Origin: Betaproteobacteria bacterium
GTDB lineage: Bacteria > Pseudomonadota > Gammaproteobacteria > Burkholderiales > SG8-41
Reading direction: 5' to 3'
DNA: 52,705 nt
Assembly: GCA_025363435.1 (NCBI GenBank)
Contig: JANYDY010000009.1
Coordinates: forward strand, 1 to 52,705
The notes under the pieces are model-generated. The model saw only the letters and a program-made list of their open reading frames with translations. It was not told the origin of the DNA and ran no database searches. Shown in pieces: positions 7,984 through 17,165 of this stretch. The position numbers and the translations under genes were made by a program. How positions within the stretch are numbered: the stretch's first letter is position 1; each line of letters starts with the position of its first letter.

Positions 7984-8781
7984 TCAGCGCTTTTTGTGTT
8001 TGGCGAGAAATTTGAGCGTCACGCGCGCGCACTCGTTGGGGGCGACCGCCGCGGTGTGGTAGCCATCGACCGGAATGTTGACGAGCTCGGAGTTCGGAAT
8101 TTTTTGTTGATAGGCTTCGAATTCCTTGATGCTGCGCCGCGGCGTGTCGTTGGCAATCACCAGGGTCGGTGCCTGCACGTCTTTCAAATCCGGATTCAGA
8201 TCGACGCCACCGACCCAGCGCACATAGGCCAAGCCCGTCGATACGGCGGTCTGTCCCATCAGATCGACCCACCAGTCGACGCCGCGCTCGGGCATTTTTG
8301 AGCCGAGGCGGCCGCCCATGGTCCAGCGCGACCAGCTGCGCATGCCGTGCTTGGTCATGTGGTCGATCCAGCCCGGCACCGTCGGTCCTTTTACCGGCGA
8401 ACACACCAGCGTCACCGTTTTCACCAGATGCGGCCGCAGCATCGCCAGCTTCAGCACCGGCATGCCGCCGCTTTTGCCGCCGACGATATGCACCGGCGCG
8501 TGCGGCGACACGGCACTGATCAAACGCGCCATGTCGTCGGCAAGGAGTTCGGTCGTCAACTCGAAGTTTTCAGCGACGGCGCCACTTTGTCCGAAACCGC
8601 GCTGGTCGTAGCGCACGACGCGATAACGGCGCGAGAAATGCGGCACCCACGAACGCCACGCTTCGGTATTTTCGGTGAAGCCGTGCACGAACAGCACGGT
8701 TTCCGGCTCGTTCCATGCATCGGTGTGGTCGTCGATCTTGTAGAACATCTTGAGATCTGGCGGCAGATCGAGAAACGGCAT
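7984..8781 (-). CDS. Alpha/beta-fold hydrolase
   Basis: A 265-aa alpha/beta hydrolase without a signal peptide. The oxyanion-hole region FVHGFTENTEAW, the nucleophile motif GGKSGG (serine in GxSxG), the acid in VIANDTPRRS and the late histidine in VDGYHTAAV give a complete Ser-Asp-His triad. AGGAGGAG stands seven bases before the ATG. The length and the YDQRGFGQS motif are typical of the family of ester, lactone and C-C bond hydrolases. Its operon partner is Bug copy 4, so it plausibly acts on an imported ester, lactone or ring-cleavage product; the substrate is unknown. Confidence 0.88.
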   Translation of the reverse strand: MPFLDLPPDLKMFYKIDDHTDAWNEPETVLFVHGFTENTEAWRSWVPHFSRRYRVVRYDQRGFGQSGAVAENFELTTELLADDMARLISAVSPHAPVHIVGGKSGGMPVLKLAMLRPHLVKTVTLVCSPVKGPTVPGWIDHMTKHGMRSWSRWTMGGRLGSKMPERGVDWWVDLMGQTAVSTGLAYVRWVGGVDLNPDLKDVQAPTLVIANDTPRRSIKEFEAYQQKIPNSELVNIPVDGYHTAAVAPNECARVTLKFLAKHKKR

Positions 8782-8899
8782 GCTGCTCCTCCTGAAGTTT
8801 TCGCGATCGAGAGTCGCGTGATGTGTTCGATTCTACTGCGGGCACGGCGAGGTTGCAGCGTCATGCTAGACTTTGCGGCAAACAACAATTGTGCAAAAT

Positions 8900-8986
8900 G
8901 GGTGGCGCACAGCGAAACCCATCGATGGGCGTAGTCTGGTTGAGATGGGTTTCAGCCCTGCGGGCTTCTACCCATCCTGCGAACTA
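8900..8986. repeat. Dispersed hairpin repeat (GGGTGGCGCACAGCGAAACCC type)
   Basis: Paired motifs between the divergent genes at 8781 and 9012: GGGTGGCGCACAGCGAAACCC near 8900-8920 and GGTTTCAGCCCTGCGGGC with a CTACCCATCC ending near 8947-8976. They can fold back on each other (GAAACCCATC with GATGGGTTTC). This is a BIME-like intergenic repeat and shows no coding character. Confidence 0.6.
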
Positions 8987-9011
8987 CGCGGTCGGGGTCG
9001 AGGAGAATCGC

Positions 9012-9992
9012 ATGCAGTCACGGCATATGATCGTAGCGGTATGTGCGTTGTTTATGAGCGGCATGTCGCCCGCGCACGCACAGTGGCAACCCAACAAAAA
9101 CATCGAACTCATCGCGCCCGCTGCGGCCGGCAGCGCGATGGACGGCATCGCGAGATTGTTTCAGCGCGTAGTGCAAAACAAGCAGCTCGCTAAAGCCAAC
9201 ATCACGATCGTGAACAAAGCTGGCGGTGGTAATGCCGTGGGCTTCGCCTACCTCGCTGCGCATGCAGGCGATCCACATTTTTTGATTGCCACGCCGTTTA
9301 CCATCATCACTAACAAAATCACCGGCACCAATTCGCTCAACTATCAGGACTTCACGCCTATTGCGATGCTTGCCGACGAGCACATCGGTTTTGTCGTCAA
9401 CGCCAATTCGCCGATCAAGACGGCGAAAGATCTGCTGGCGCGGCTGAAAGCCGACCCGGCGTCGGTCAGCATGGCGCTGGCGAGCGCGCTCGGCAACGCC
9501 AACCATATCGCGATCAGCCTCGCCGCCAAAACCGTCGGCGCCGATGCGAAGCGTTTCAAGATCGCAGTGTTCAATTCGAGCGGCGAGTCGATTACTGCGG
9601 TGCTCGGCGGTCACACCGATCTGGCGATCACTACCGCTGGCCTGCTCGGTCAACAGGTGCAGTCCGGGCGATTGCGCGTGCTGGCGGTGGCGGCGCGCGA
9701 ACGCATCAGCGGACCGTTGGCGTCGGTGCCGACGCTGCGCGAGCAGGGCATCGACGTGGTGTTTGGCAGCTGGCGCGCGCTGGTCGGTTCACGCGGCATG
9801 ACGGCCGAGCAGATCGTCTATTGGGAATCGCTTGCCGCCAAAGTCACCGCGCAGGACGAATGGCTGCAGGACTTGAATCAGAATTCGCTGGCGCCGTTTT
9901 TCATGGGCAGCGAAGAAACGCGCAAATATCTCAACGCGCAGAACGAACAGCTGCGCGGCGTGTTGCAGGATCTGGGGATGGCGAAGCAGTAA
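9012..9992 (+). CDS. Divergent Bug/TctC-type periplasmic receptor (copy 5)
   Basis: A 326-aa receptor with a signal peptide ending SPAHAQ. GAGGAGAA precedes ATG 9012. It belongs to a distinct branch: the usual VVDNRxGAxG loop is replaced by ITIVNKAGGGNAVGFAYL, and APDGYT by AGDPHFLIATP. The copy at the right edge (51937) shares the GDPHF motif, so these two form their own subfamily. The gene is convergent with the amidohydrolase at 9994; their stops are almost adjacent. It has no enzyme gene in its own transcript. Confidence 0.88.
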   Translation: MQSRHMIVAVCALFMSGMSPAHAQWQPNKNIELIAPAAAGSAMDGIARLFQRVVQNKQLAKANITIVNKAGGGNAVGFAYLAAHAGDPHFLIATPFTIITNKITGTNSLNYQDFTPIAMLADEHIGFVVNANSPIKTAKDLLARLKADPASVSMALASALGNANHIAISLAAKTVGADAKRFKIAVFNSSGESITAVLGGHTDLAITTAGLLGQQVQSGRLRVLAVAARERISGPLASVPTLREQGIDVVFGSWRALVGSRGMTAEQIVYWESLAAKVTAQDEWLQDLNQNSLAPFFMGSEETRKYLNAQNEQLRGVLQDLGMAKQ

Positions 9993-9993
9993 C

Positions 9994-11079
9994 CTAGGCC
10001 GCTGAAATTTCCGGCAGATTCGTCAGCCGATAGACTGACGCCGCGGTGTCTTTGTAGAGCGCTGCTTTCTCCGCCGCCGAAAAAGATTGCGTCATGCGCT
10101 TGAACGCATTCCACAACACGGCGTAACCGCAGGAAAATTTGTCGACGGGGAAATTGCTTTCCAGCATGCAGCGCTCGACACCGAAGGTGTCGACGCAGAC
10201 GTCGAAGTACGGTTGCCACGCTGCTGCCAATTCTTCCGACGGCGGCGGCAGTTCACGTAGATGGAAATCCCAACCGCAACGCGGCATGCCGAAGCCGCCG
10301 ACTTTGACTTTGAGATTGGGAAACGTTGCAAGCTCGCGCATATAACCGCGCCAGGTTGCAAATATCTCCGCGCGTTTGTCCTGGTAAGGGCCAACACCAA
10401 GTATGCCGCCGACGTGATTGAGGATCACGCTGGTCTCCGGGTGGGCGCGCAAGAGATCCATCAGTGCCGGTAACTGCGGGAAAAACATCCACGCATCGAA
10501 CGACAGCCCCGCTTTGTGCAGATGCGCCAGGCCCTTGCGAAATTCAGCGTTCATGCAGAGGTCGTGTGAACGCGGATTGTGCTGATTGACGCTGCTGTGA
10601 TCTGCCGTTGCGTTGCTCGCATCCCAGGCCATGTTGTGGCGGATGCCGCGCAGGCGGCCGTTGCCGGCGGCGATCAGCGCTTCGAGCACCGGTTGCACCT
10701 TGTCGCCGAGCGTCAGATCGGCGAAGCCGACAATGCCCGCGCATAAGCGCGTCTTGCCGAAGCAACCGCTTGCCGCCATCGCTGCAATGCCGTTGACGAA
10801 TTCCACTTCGCCGACCGGCTTCATTTCAACCGGACCGCCGGCGCGGTACATGTTTTCGCCGCTTTGCACGAAAACAGTCGCCAGAATATTGTGGCCGCTG
10901 TTGATGTCCGCGGCGAGATCGTCGCATAGATAACGGCCGCGGTGGTCGAGCCATGCGTGGTGGTGCGGATCAATGATCGGCAATGCCGGTTCGAGAATTT
11001 CTTCGCGATGCAGTTGTGTCCACGCGGTCAGTTCGTCGAACGGCCGCGGCACCGTGCGCAGTGCTTGCTGCTGTGTCAT
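9994..11079 (-). CDS. Amidohydrolase-2 family metal-dependent hydrolase
   Basis: A 361-aa TIM-barrel amidohydrolase (COG3618-like) with the N-terminal metal motif DPHHHAW at about residues 37-43, so both metal-binding histidines are intact, unlike the 2635 gene. Later landmarks are VILNHVGG and ESNFPVDKF near the C-terminus. The N-terminal extension (PRPFDELTAWTQLHREEILEP) is commonly seen in this branch. It is cytoplasmic. It is the last gene of a minus-strand operon behind two Bug receptors (12194-13165 and 11112-12083), the same receptor-hydrolase pairing as at 1635-4421 but with a distant paralogue. Confidence 0.85.
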   Translation of the reverse strand: MTQQQALRTVPRPFDELTAWTQLHREEILEPALPIIDPHHHAWLDHRGRYLCDDLAADINSGHNILATVFVQSGENMYRAGGPVEMKPVGEVEFVNGIAAMAASGCFGKTRLCAGIVGFADLTLGDKVQPVLEALIAAGNGRLRGIRHNMAWDASNATADHSSVNQHNPRSHDLCMNAEFRKGLAHLHKAGLSFDAWMFFPQLPALMDLLRAHPETSVILNHVGGILGVGPYQDKRAEIFATWRGYMRELATFPNLKVKVGGFGMPRCGWDFHLRELPPPSEELAAAWQPYFDVCVDTFGVERCMLESNFPVDKFSCGYAVLWNAFKRMTQSFSAAEKAALYKDTAASVYRLTNLPEISAA

Positions 11080-11111
11080 TCCGTAAAACCCTTATTGGTA
11101 CATTACGACTA

Positions 11112-12083
11112 CTACTCGATGCGGATGCCGACGTCCTTGATGAGTTTGGCGAACTTTGCGATTTCCGTATTGATGGTTTGTGCGAACTGCGCTTGCGTAC
11201 TCGGTACCGCTTCGACGCCCAGCCCGGCAAAGCGGTCCTTGACCTCCTGCAGATTCAGAATGCGCACGAGCTCACTGTTGAGTTTGGCGACGACTTCCTT
11301 CGGTGTTCCTGCCGGCACCAGCACACCCCACCAGCTGTCGATCGCATAACCGGGCACGCCGGCTTCGGCCACACTCGGCACGCCGGGCACCAGCGGCGTC
11401 GCCTTCGCGCCGGTCACCGCCAGGGCGCGCAGTTTGCCGGCCTTCACATGCGGCAGCGCCACCGGCATGTCCGAAAATGAAATCTGGATTTGTCCGCCCA
11501 GCAGATCGTTGATGATCAGCGCCGAGCCTTTGTACGGTACGTGCAGCATGTTCACACCGGTCATGTTCTTGAACATTTCGGCGGCGAGATGCGAAATGGT
11601 GCCGGCGCCGCTGGTGCCGAAATCAATCTTGCCGCCGCCTTTGATGTAGCTGACAAGCTCCTTGATCGATTTCACGTTCACCGCCGGATTGATGACGACG
11701 ATATTCGGTCCCGCGGCAACCATAGTCACCGGCGAAAAATCGCGCACGGCATCGTATTCGAGCGATTTGTAGAGGCTGCCGTTGATCGCCACCGGCGAGA
11801 CATTGCCGACCAGCGCGGTGTAACCGTCGGCCGGTGCGCGCGCCGCCATGGTCGTGCCGACGATGCCGCCGACACCGCCGCGATTGTCGACTACCACGCC
11901 CTGATTCCACGCCTCGGTGAGTTTCTGCCCGAGCGTGCGCGCAATCGTGTCCGAGGTGCCGCCGGCGGGGAAGGGGGCGATCAGCCGGATCGGTTTGCTC
12001 GGGTAGATGCTGACATCGGCGGCGAATACAGAAGGCAGCGCGAAGGTCATGCCGATGCCGATTACGATGCTGGATAGTCTCAT
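11112..12083 (-). CDS. Bug/TctC periplasmic solute receptor (copy 6)
   Basis: A 323-aa Bug receptor: signal peptide ending VFAAD, then SIYPSKPIRLIAPFPAGG. Other landmarks are VVVDNRGGVGGIVG, RAPADGYT, HVPYKGSA and a late VPSVAEAGVPGY. GGGGAGAAACG precedes the ATG at 12083; the frame remains open upstream to 12236 but lacks a ribosome site. The gene is 32 bp before the amidohydrolase and follows copy 7 after 110 bp. Confidence 0.95.
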   Translation of the reverse strand: MRLSSIVIGIGMTFALPSVFAADVSIYPSKPIRLIAPFPAGGTSDTIARTLGQKLTEAWNQGVVVDNRGGVGGIVGTTMAARAPADGYTALVGNVSPVAINGSLYKSLEYDAVRDFSPVTMVAAGPNIVVINPAVNVKSIKELVSYIKGGGKIDFGTSGAGTISHLAAEMFKNMTGVNMLHVPYKGSALIINDLLGGQIQISFSDMPVALPHVKAGKLRALAVTGAKATPLVPGVPSVAEAGVPGYAIDSWWGVLVPAGTPKEVVAKLNSELVRILNLQEVKDRFAGLGVEAVPSTQAQFAQTINTEIAKFAKLIKDVGIRIE

Positions 12084-12193
12084 TTCGTTTCTCCCCGGGT
12101 GGCTGCATGCGGTGTTGAGTACCGCTGCGGCTTTGTAAAATTGCTGCCGGCTAGTCTGCAACAAGGTGGAACAAGGCGCAAGCCGCGCAGCGC

Positions 12194-13165
12194 TTATTCG
12201 CGCTGTATGCCCGCGCTCTTGACCACTGCAGCCCATTTGCTGATATCGGCGCGGATCATGGCGTCGAATTCGGCCGGCGTGTTGCCGACGGCGGTGGCGC
12301 CTTCGCCGGTGAGCTGCTGGCTGAATTCGGCCGAACGCACGATCTTCACAATTTCACGGTGCAGTCGCTCAATAATTGTTTTCGGTGTGCCGGTGGGCGC
12401 CAAAATGCCGTTCCAGCCGACGGCTTCATAGCCGGGCAGGGCGTCGGCAATCGGCGGCACCTGCGGCAGTATCGGCAGACGGAGTTTGGTGCTGACGCCG
12501 AGCGCGCGTACGCGGCCGGCTTTTTCCTGCGGCACCACGGTGCCGGCCGAGGCGATGAAATAGAGCTGGATTTCACCCGAGACGAGTGCTGTCAACGTTT
12601 GCGGGCTGCCTTTATACGGCACATGGGTGATTTGCAATTTGGTCATCGAACGCATCAGTTCGGCGGCGAGATGGCCGAGGCTGCCGCTGCCGACCGAACC
12701 GTAGTTGAGCGCGCCCGGTCTGGCTTTCGCCAGCGCGATCAGTTCCTGCGTGGTTTTCGCCGGCGAGTCGTTGCCGACGATCAACACGGTCGCCACTGTG
12801 CTGACGACGGTGATCGGCGCGAATGATTTGACCGTGTCGTACGGCAGCGTCTTGAACAGGCTCGGATTCACCGGATGCGCCGGAAACACCATCAACAATG
12901 TGTAGCCGTCGGGCGGCGCGACCGCAACGAGTTGCGAGCCGACAACGCCGCTCGCGCCCGGGCGGTTGTCGACCACGACCTGCTGGCCGAGGCTTTCCGA
13001 AAGTTTGGGCGCGATGTAGCGCGCGAGGATATCGGTAATGCCGCCGGCGCCGCTCGGCACCACCAGTCTGATCGGCTTCGACGGATAATTTTGTGCTGCC
13101 GCATTCACAGCGCTCAGCAGCAAACAACCGAGGGCAAGGCGATGTGTGAATCTGCTCGTGATCAT
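12194..13165 (-). CDS. Bug/TctC periplasmic solute receptor (copy 7)
   Basis: A 323-aa Bug receptor: signal peptide ending NAAAQ, then NYPSKPIRLVVPSGAGGITD. Landmarks are VVVDNRPGASGVVG, APPDGYT and HVPYKGSPQ. GGGAG lies six bases before the ATG. The central solvent-facing stretch (SGEIQLYFIASAGTVV) is unusual in sequence, consistent with a different ligand from its neighbour. It probably heads the operon copy 7, copy 6, amidohydrolase, and is divergent from copy 8. Confidence 0.95.
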   Translation of the reverse strand: MITSRFTHRLALGCLLLSAVNAAAQNYPSKPIRLVVPSGAGGITDILARYIAPKLSESLGQQVVVDNRPGASGVVGSQLVAVAPPDGYTLLMVFPAHPVNPSLFKTLPYDTVKSFAPITVVSTVATVLIVGNDSPAKTTQELIALAKARPGALNYGSVGSGSLGHLAAELMRSMTKLQITHVPYKGSPQTLTALVSGEIQLYFIASAGTVVPQEKAGRVRALGVSTKLRLPILPQVPPIADALPGYEAVGWNGILAPTGTPKTIIERLHREIVKIVRSAEFSQQLTGEGATAVGNTPAEFDAMIRADISKWAAVVKSAGIQRE

Positions 13166-13280
13166 CGGTTACTCCCGCAACAGCAGGAATGCCGTCGCCG
13201 CTCAAATGTAAACACAGGTGCTGCGCGCCGTCCAGCCGCCTGTGGCATCATGGATGTACAAGAAAACGGAGGAGAACATC

Positions 13281-14252
13281 ATGACGTCGATCACTGTGCG
13301 CTCGCTCGGTGTGCTGGTTCTTGCTGTTTCGACTTGCAGTGCATTTGCCGCGGCCTGGCCCGAGCGCGCAGTGCGCATCATCGTGACGTCGCAGGCGGGT
13401 GCCGCCAGCGATACGACCTTTCGCCTGCTCGGACCGAAGCTGGCTGAGTATCTTGGCCAGCAGATCGTTGTCGAGAACCGTGCCGGCGTTAGCGGCAATA
13501 TCGGCGCCGAAGCCATCGCGCGCGCCGCGCCCGACGGTTACACCATGGGTACGCTGTTTTCGTCGCACACCAGCAATGTCTCCGTGATGAAGAGCGTGCC
13601 CTTCGATCTGCTGAAAGATTTTGCGCCGATCACCAATGTGGTGACGCTGCCGAACATCCTGATCTCGCATCCATCGCTGCCGGCCAGGAATCTGAAGGGG
13701 TTGATCGCGTTCGCCAAAACGCGACCGGGGCAGTTGCAGTACGCAAGCTCGGGTGTCGGCGCCAACGCGCACCTGTCGATGGAATTGCTGCTTAATCTGA
13801 CCGGGCTCAGCATGGTGCATGTGCCGTACCGCTCGACGCCGAGCGCACTCACCGATGTAATCGGCGGCAACGTGCCGCTGATGATGTCGAACATCGTTGT
13901 CGCTGTGCCGCATGTGCGAAGCGGGCGTTTGCGCGCCTACGGTGTAACGAGTGCCGCGCGTTCGAGCGGCGCGCCAGAGGTGCCGACGATTGCCGAGATG
14001 GGCCTGCCCGGTTACGAGGCCGTGCAGTGGTACGGCCTCGTCGCGCCCGCCAATACGCCGCGCGACATTGTCATGAAAATGCACGCGGCGATCCTGCGCG
14101 CCTTGCAAGACCCCGCGGTGCGCAAACGTCTCAACGAAGACGGCGCCGAACCGACGCCCAATGCGACGCCCGAGGAATTCGGCGCGCTGCTGCGCGCGGA
14201 GATTGCGAAGTGGGCAAAGGTGATCAAGGCGGCGGGGATCAAGGAGGAATAA
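13281..14252 (+). CDS. Bug/TctC periplasmic solute receptor (copy 8)
   Basis: A 323-aa Bug receptor: signal peptide ending SAFAA before WPERAVRIIVTSQAGAASD. Landmarks are VVENRAGVSGNIG, RAAPDGYT and HVPYRST. It has Arg and Ser where PYKG is usual. GGAGGAGAA precedes ATG 13281; the in-frame start at 13218 has no ribosome site and is rejected. Its stop faces the ThDP enzyme gene 35 bp away, so it is a single-gene unit divergent from copy 7. Confidence 0.95.
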   Translation: MTSITVRSLGVLVLAVSTCSAFAAAWPERAVRIIVTSQAGAASDTTFRLLGPKLAEYLGQQIVVENRAGVSGNIGAEAIARAAPDGYTMGTLFSSHTSNVSVMKSVPFDLLKDFAPITNVVTLPNILISHPSLPARNLKGLIAFAKTRPGQLQYASSGVGANAHLSMELLLNLTGLSMVHVPYRSTPSALTDVIGGNVPLMMSNIVVAVPHVRSGRLRAYGVTSAARSSGAPEVPTIAEMGLPGYEAVQWYGLVAPANTPRDIVMKMHAAILRALQDPAVRKRLNEDGAEPTPNATPEEFGALLRAEIAKWAKVIKAAGIKEE

Positions 14253-14287
14253 TTCGCGCGGGCAAACGTTTGCCCATATGCAAGCGC

Positions 14288-15955
14288 CTAAACATCCTCA
14301 CCATAAAGCATGCGCCGATAAGTGATGTTCAGCACATTCCGCGATATCCGCATGTCCATCACCATCGCCCCGTCTCCCGCCAAAAACTCATCCACACAGG
14401 CGGCCACTTCTTCCAGCGTGCGCGCAGTCTTGCCGCGCACGCCGAAGCCGCGCGCGACGGCGGCGAAGTCCGGCGACTCGACGTTCGCCAGCGCCGGTTC
14501 GATGCCGGCCGCTTTCAGCTTGTGATATTCGGCGCCCAGTGTCTGGTCGTTCATGATGATGAACAGAAGTTTCGCGCCGCTGCGCCGCAGCGTGTCGAGT
14601 TCCTGGATGTTCTGCATGGCGCCGCCGTCGCCTTCGATGGCGACAAAGGGTTTGCCGTCAAGTGCGACCGCGGCGCCGATGGCAGTTGCGAAGGTCTGGC
14701 CGATCGAGCCGAAACCGTTGGCGTAAATCTGCAGCTCGCGCGGTTTTTTCATGATCATCACCGGAAAAGCGAACGAGTGGCCGACGCCGATGGCGATGCC
14801 GATTTCCACCGGCAGACGTTCATCGACGATACGCGAAGCTTCGCGCGGATCGACGGTGCCGGCTTCGATTTCATATTCGGCCGCATCGCGGTCGGCGCCG
14901 GCGAGCGCTTTTTTCACTGCCGTGGTGCGATAACCTTCCTTTGAAACCTTGGCTTGCGCCAGCAGATCGTCGAGTGCCTGTGTAGTGACGGCTGCATCGC
15001 CCTGCACATAACAATCGGCGGCGCGGCCGTTGCCCATGACCACATTCGGTTCGGCATCGATATGGATGATGCGGCCGTGCGGAAACAGATAACCGCCTTC
15101 GATTGTGTGCGGGTTGAGGCTGGCGCCGATCGCAATTGCGCAGTCGGCTTCTTCGAACAATTGCATGACGGTGCGCGTCGAAAACATGCCGGCGATACCG
15201 GCGTGATAGTCGCTGTCTTCGCCGTGGCCGAAGCGGCCTTTGGCGACCAGCGTCGTCGCGGTCAGTGCGCCCAGTCGTTTGGCCAGCCTTGTTGCTGCTT
15301 CAAGCGCGCCCGATTTGACCGCACCGCGGCCGGCGATGATGACGCATTTTTTGCTCTCGCTGATGATTTTGACTGCCGCCTGCAAACGATCTTCTGCCGG
15401 GCGGATTTTCTGCTGCGTTGTGAACAGCGTGGTCGAGGGTTCGTAATCGGCGCCGTCGGCGTCGCATTCCATTTTCTGCACGTCCATCGGAATCGCCAGC
15501 ACGACCGGTCGCAATTCGGTGCGCGCCATATGAAAGGCCTGGCGCACTGCGGTCTCCGCGAAACCCGGTTTGAGTACTTCAACGTAACCGGCGCCGGTGG
15601 CGCTGACGAGCCGCCTCTGATCGATCGCCTGATTGATGCCGTCGTTGTTGAGTTCGGTGGCGCTGGTGCAGATGACCACCGGGATTTGGCAGCGCGTCAC
15701 GCTCACGAGTGACGTCGTCATGCGCGTGATGCCGGGGCCGTGGGTGACGCTGCAGATGCCGATCCTGCCGGTGGCGCGCGCCCAGCCTTCGGCCATGGTC
15801 AACGCCGCGCCTTCGTCGCGCGCATCGACATTTTTGACATTCGGATATTTCGACATCGCCGCCGCCCACAACATATTGCCGTCGCCCAACAGGCCGAAGA
15901 CGGTGGTGGTGCCTTCCTTGATAAAGGCGTTGGCGACTGCTTCATAAACTTTCAT
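14288..15955 (-). CDS. Thiamine diphosphate-dependent enzyme (acetolactate synthase / benzoylformate decarboxylase group)
   Basis: A 555-aa ThDP enzyme with the usual PYR, central and PP domains. The PYR domain (about 1-170) carries the cofactor-activating glutamate E48 in ARDEGAALTMAEGWARATG. The PP domain has the ThDP/Mg motif EGDGGAMQN followed by IMND about 25 residues on. GGGAAG precedes the ATG. The length and motifs fit decarboxylases or carboligases acting on 2-oxo acids (benzoylformate, oxalyl-CoA, phosphonopyruvate or acetolactate types); which one cannot be told. It lies directly downstream of Bug copy 9, so a 2-oxo acid or its precursor is a plausible ligand. Confidence 0.9.
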   Translation of the reverse strand: MKVYEAVANAFIKEGTTTVFGLLGDGNMLWAAAMSKYPNVKNVDARDEGAALTMAEGWARATGRIGICSVTHGPGITRMTTSLVSVTRCQIPVVICTSATELNNDGINQAIDQRRLVSATGAGYVEVLKPGFAETAVRQAFHMARTELRPVVLAIPMDVQKMECDADGADYEPSTTLFTTQQKIRPAEDRLQAAVKIISESKKCVIIAGRGAVKSGALEAATRLAKRLGALTATTLVAKGRFGHGEDSDYHAGIAGMFSTRTVMQLFEEADCAIAIGASLNPHTIEGGYLFPHGRIIHIDAEPNVVMGNGRAADCYVQGDAAVTTQALDDLLAQAKVSKEGYRTTAVKKALAGADRDAAEYEIEAGTVDPREASRIVDERLPVEIGIAIGVGHSFAFPVMIMKKPRELQIYANGFGSIGQTFATAIGAAVALDGKPFVAIEGDGGAMQNIQELDTLRRSGAKLLFIIMNDQTLGAEYHKLKAAGIEPALANVESPDFAAVARGFGVRGKTARTLEEVAACVDEFLAGDGAMVMDMRISRNVLNITYRRMLYGEDV

Positions 15956-15986
15956 CTGTGCTTCCCTGTTGGTTTTCGTTGTTGCG

Positions 15987-16961
15987 TTATTCGGTCTTCG
16001 CGCCCGATTGCCGGATCAATTTTGAATTCTGCTCGATTTCGCCGTGCAGAAACGCGGCGAACTGTTCGGGCGTAGTGATTTGCAGATCGAGCCCTTGCCG
16101 GTTAAGCGCGCTTTTGTATTCGGCTGTACCGATCGCTTTGAGTGTTGCGGCATTCAACTTGGCCATGATTTCTTTCGGCGTCGCCGCCGGCGCAGTGACT
16201 GCCCACCAGGTTGTGCGTTCGTAGCCGGTGAGCCCCGCTTCATTAAGCGTTGGCACCGCCGGCAGCACCGGGCTGCGTTTCATGCCGGTTACCGCCAGTG
16301 CCTTCAGTTTGCCGGCCTCCATCAGCGGCAAGGTTGAACTGACGGCCAGATAGCTCATTTCGATCTGGCCCGATGCGGTGGCGATGGCCGCGTCGCCGGA
16401 ACCTTTGTACGGCACATGCGCGATATTGACGTTCGCCAGTTGATTGAACAACTCGCCCATCAAATGCGACGAGCTGCCGACGCCGGACGAGCCGTAACTG
16501 AGTTTGCCCGGCCGCGTGCGCGCCAGCAAGATGAGTTCTCTGACGTCGCGTGCGGGCACCGAGGGATGCAGTGCGAGTGCTGCCATGCCCATGGCAACAA
16601 TGGTGGTCGGCGCGAAATCACGTTCGAGGTTGTAGGGCAGTTTGGCGCGCAACGCCGGTTGCAGCGTGTCGGCCGCTGCCATCAGATAAATCGTGTAGCC
16701 GTCGCCCGCGGACTTCGCCGCGATTTCCGTTGCAATCGAACCGCCGGCGCCGCCGCGGTTGTCGACGACCACCGGCTGGCCGAGGTTTTCCGACATCAGC
16801 GGTGCGAGCAGCCGCGCTACTGCATCGGGTGCGCTGCCGGTGGTGAAGCCGACAATAAGACGTATTGTTTTGACCGGGTAGCTTGCAGGTGTTTGCGCGT
16901 ACGCGGCGACGCTGCCTGCAAACGCGATGGCAAACACAATATATTTTGTCCACAGACGCAT
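15987..16961 (-). CDS. Bug/TctC periplasmic solute receptor (copy 9)
   Basis: A 324-aa Bug receptor: signal peptide ending AAYAQ, then TPASYPVKTIRLIVGFTTGSAPD. The loop GFTTGSAPD and the missing Pro resemble copy 4. Landmarks are VVVDNRGGAGGSIA, SAGDGYTIYLM and HVPYKGSGD. ATG 16961 has no clear Shine-Dalgarno sequence; ATG 17021, 20 codons upstream, has CAGGACAGG before it and may be the true start with a longer n-region. It is the first gene of an operon with the ThDP enzyme 31 bp downstream. Confidence 0.93.
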   Translation of the reverse strand: MRLWTKYIVFAIAFAGSVAAYAQTPASYPVKTIRLIVGFTTGSAPDAVARLLAPLMSENLGQPVVVDNRGGAGGSIATEIAAKSAGDGYTIYLMAAADTLQPALRAKLPYNLERDFAPTTIVAMGMAALALHPSVPARDVRELILLARTRPGKLSYGSSGVGSSSHLMGELFNQLANVNIAHVPYKGSGDAAIATASGQIEMSYLAVSSTLPLMEAGKLKALAVTGMKRSPVLPAVPTLNEAGLTGYERTTWWAVTAPAATPKEIMAKLNAATLKAIGTAEYKSALNRQGLDLQITTPEQFAAFLHGEIEQNSKLIRQSGAKTE

Positions 16962-17165
16962 GATCGGCCGCACTGCGTAGCGGCGGCGCTGCGTTTGCAC
17001 TTCGAAGCTGACGGATTGCATGCCTGTCCTGCGGTAAAATTGTTTTTATGCGCGGCGTAGCGGTGGACTTCGCAGCGCTTGAGACTCTATCATGCTGACG
17101 GATGCCGCTGCTACTGCGGTGCCGCTTGCAATAATCAAAAAAATCCGGGGGAGATGGCTTTGGCC

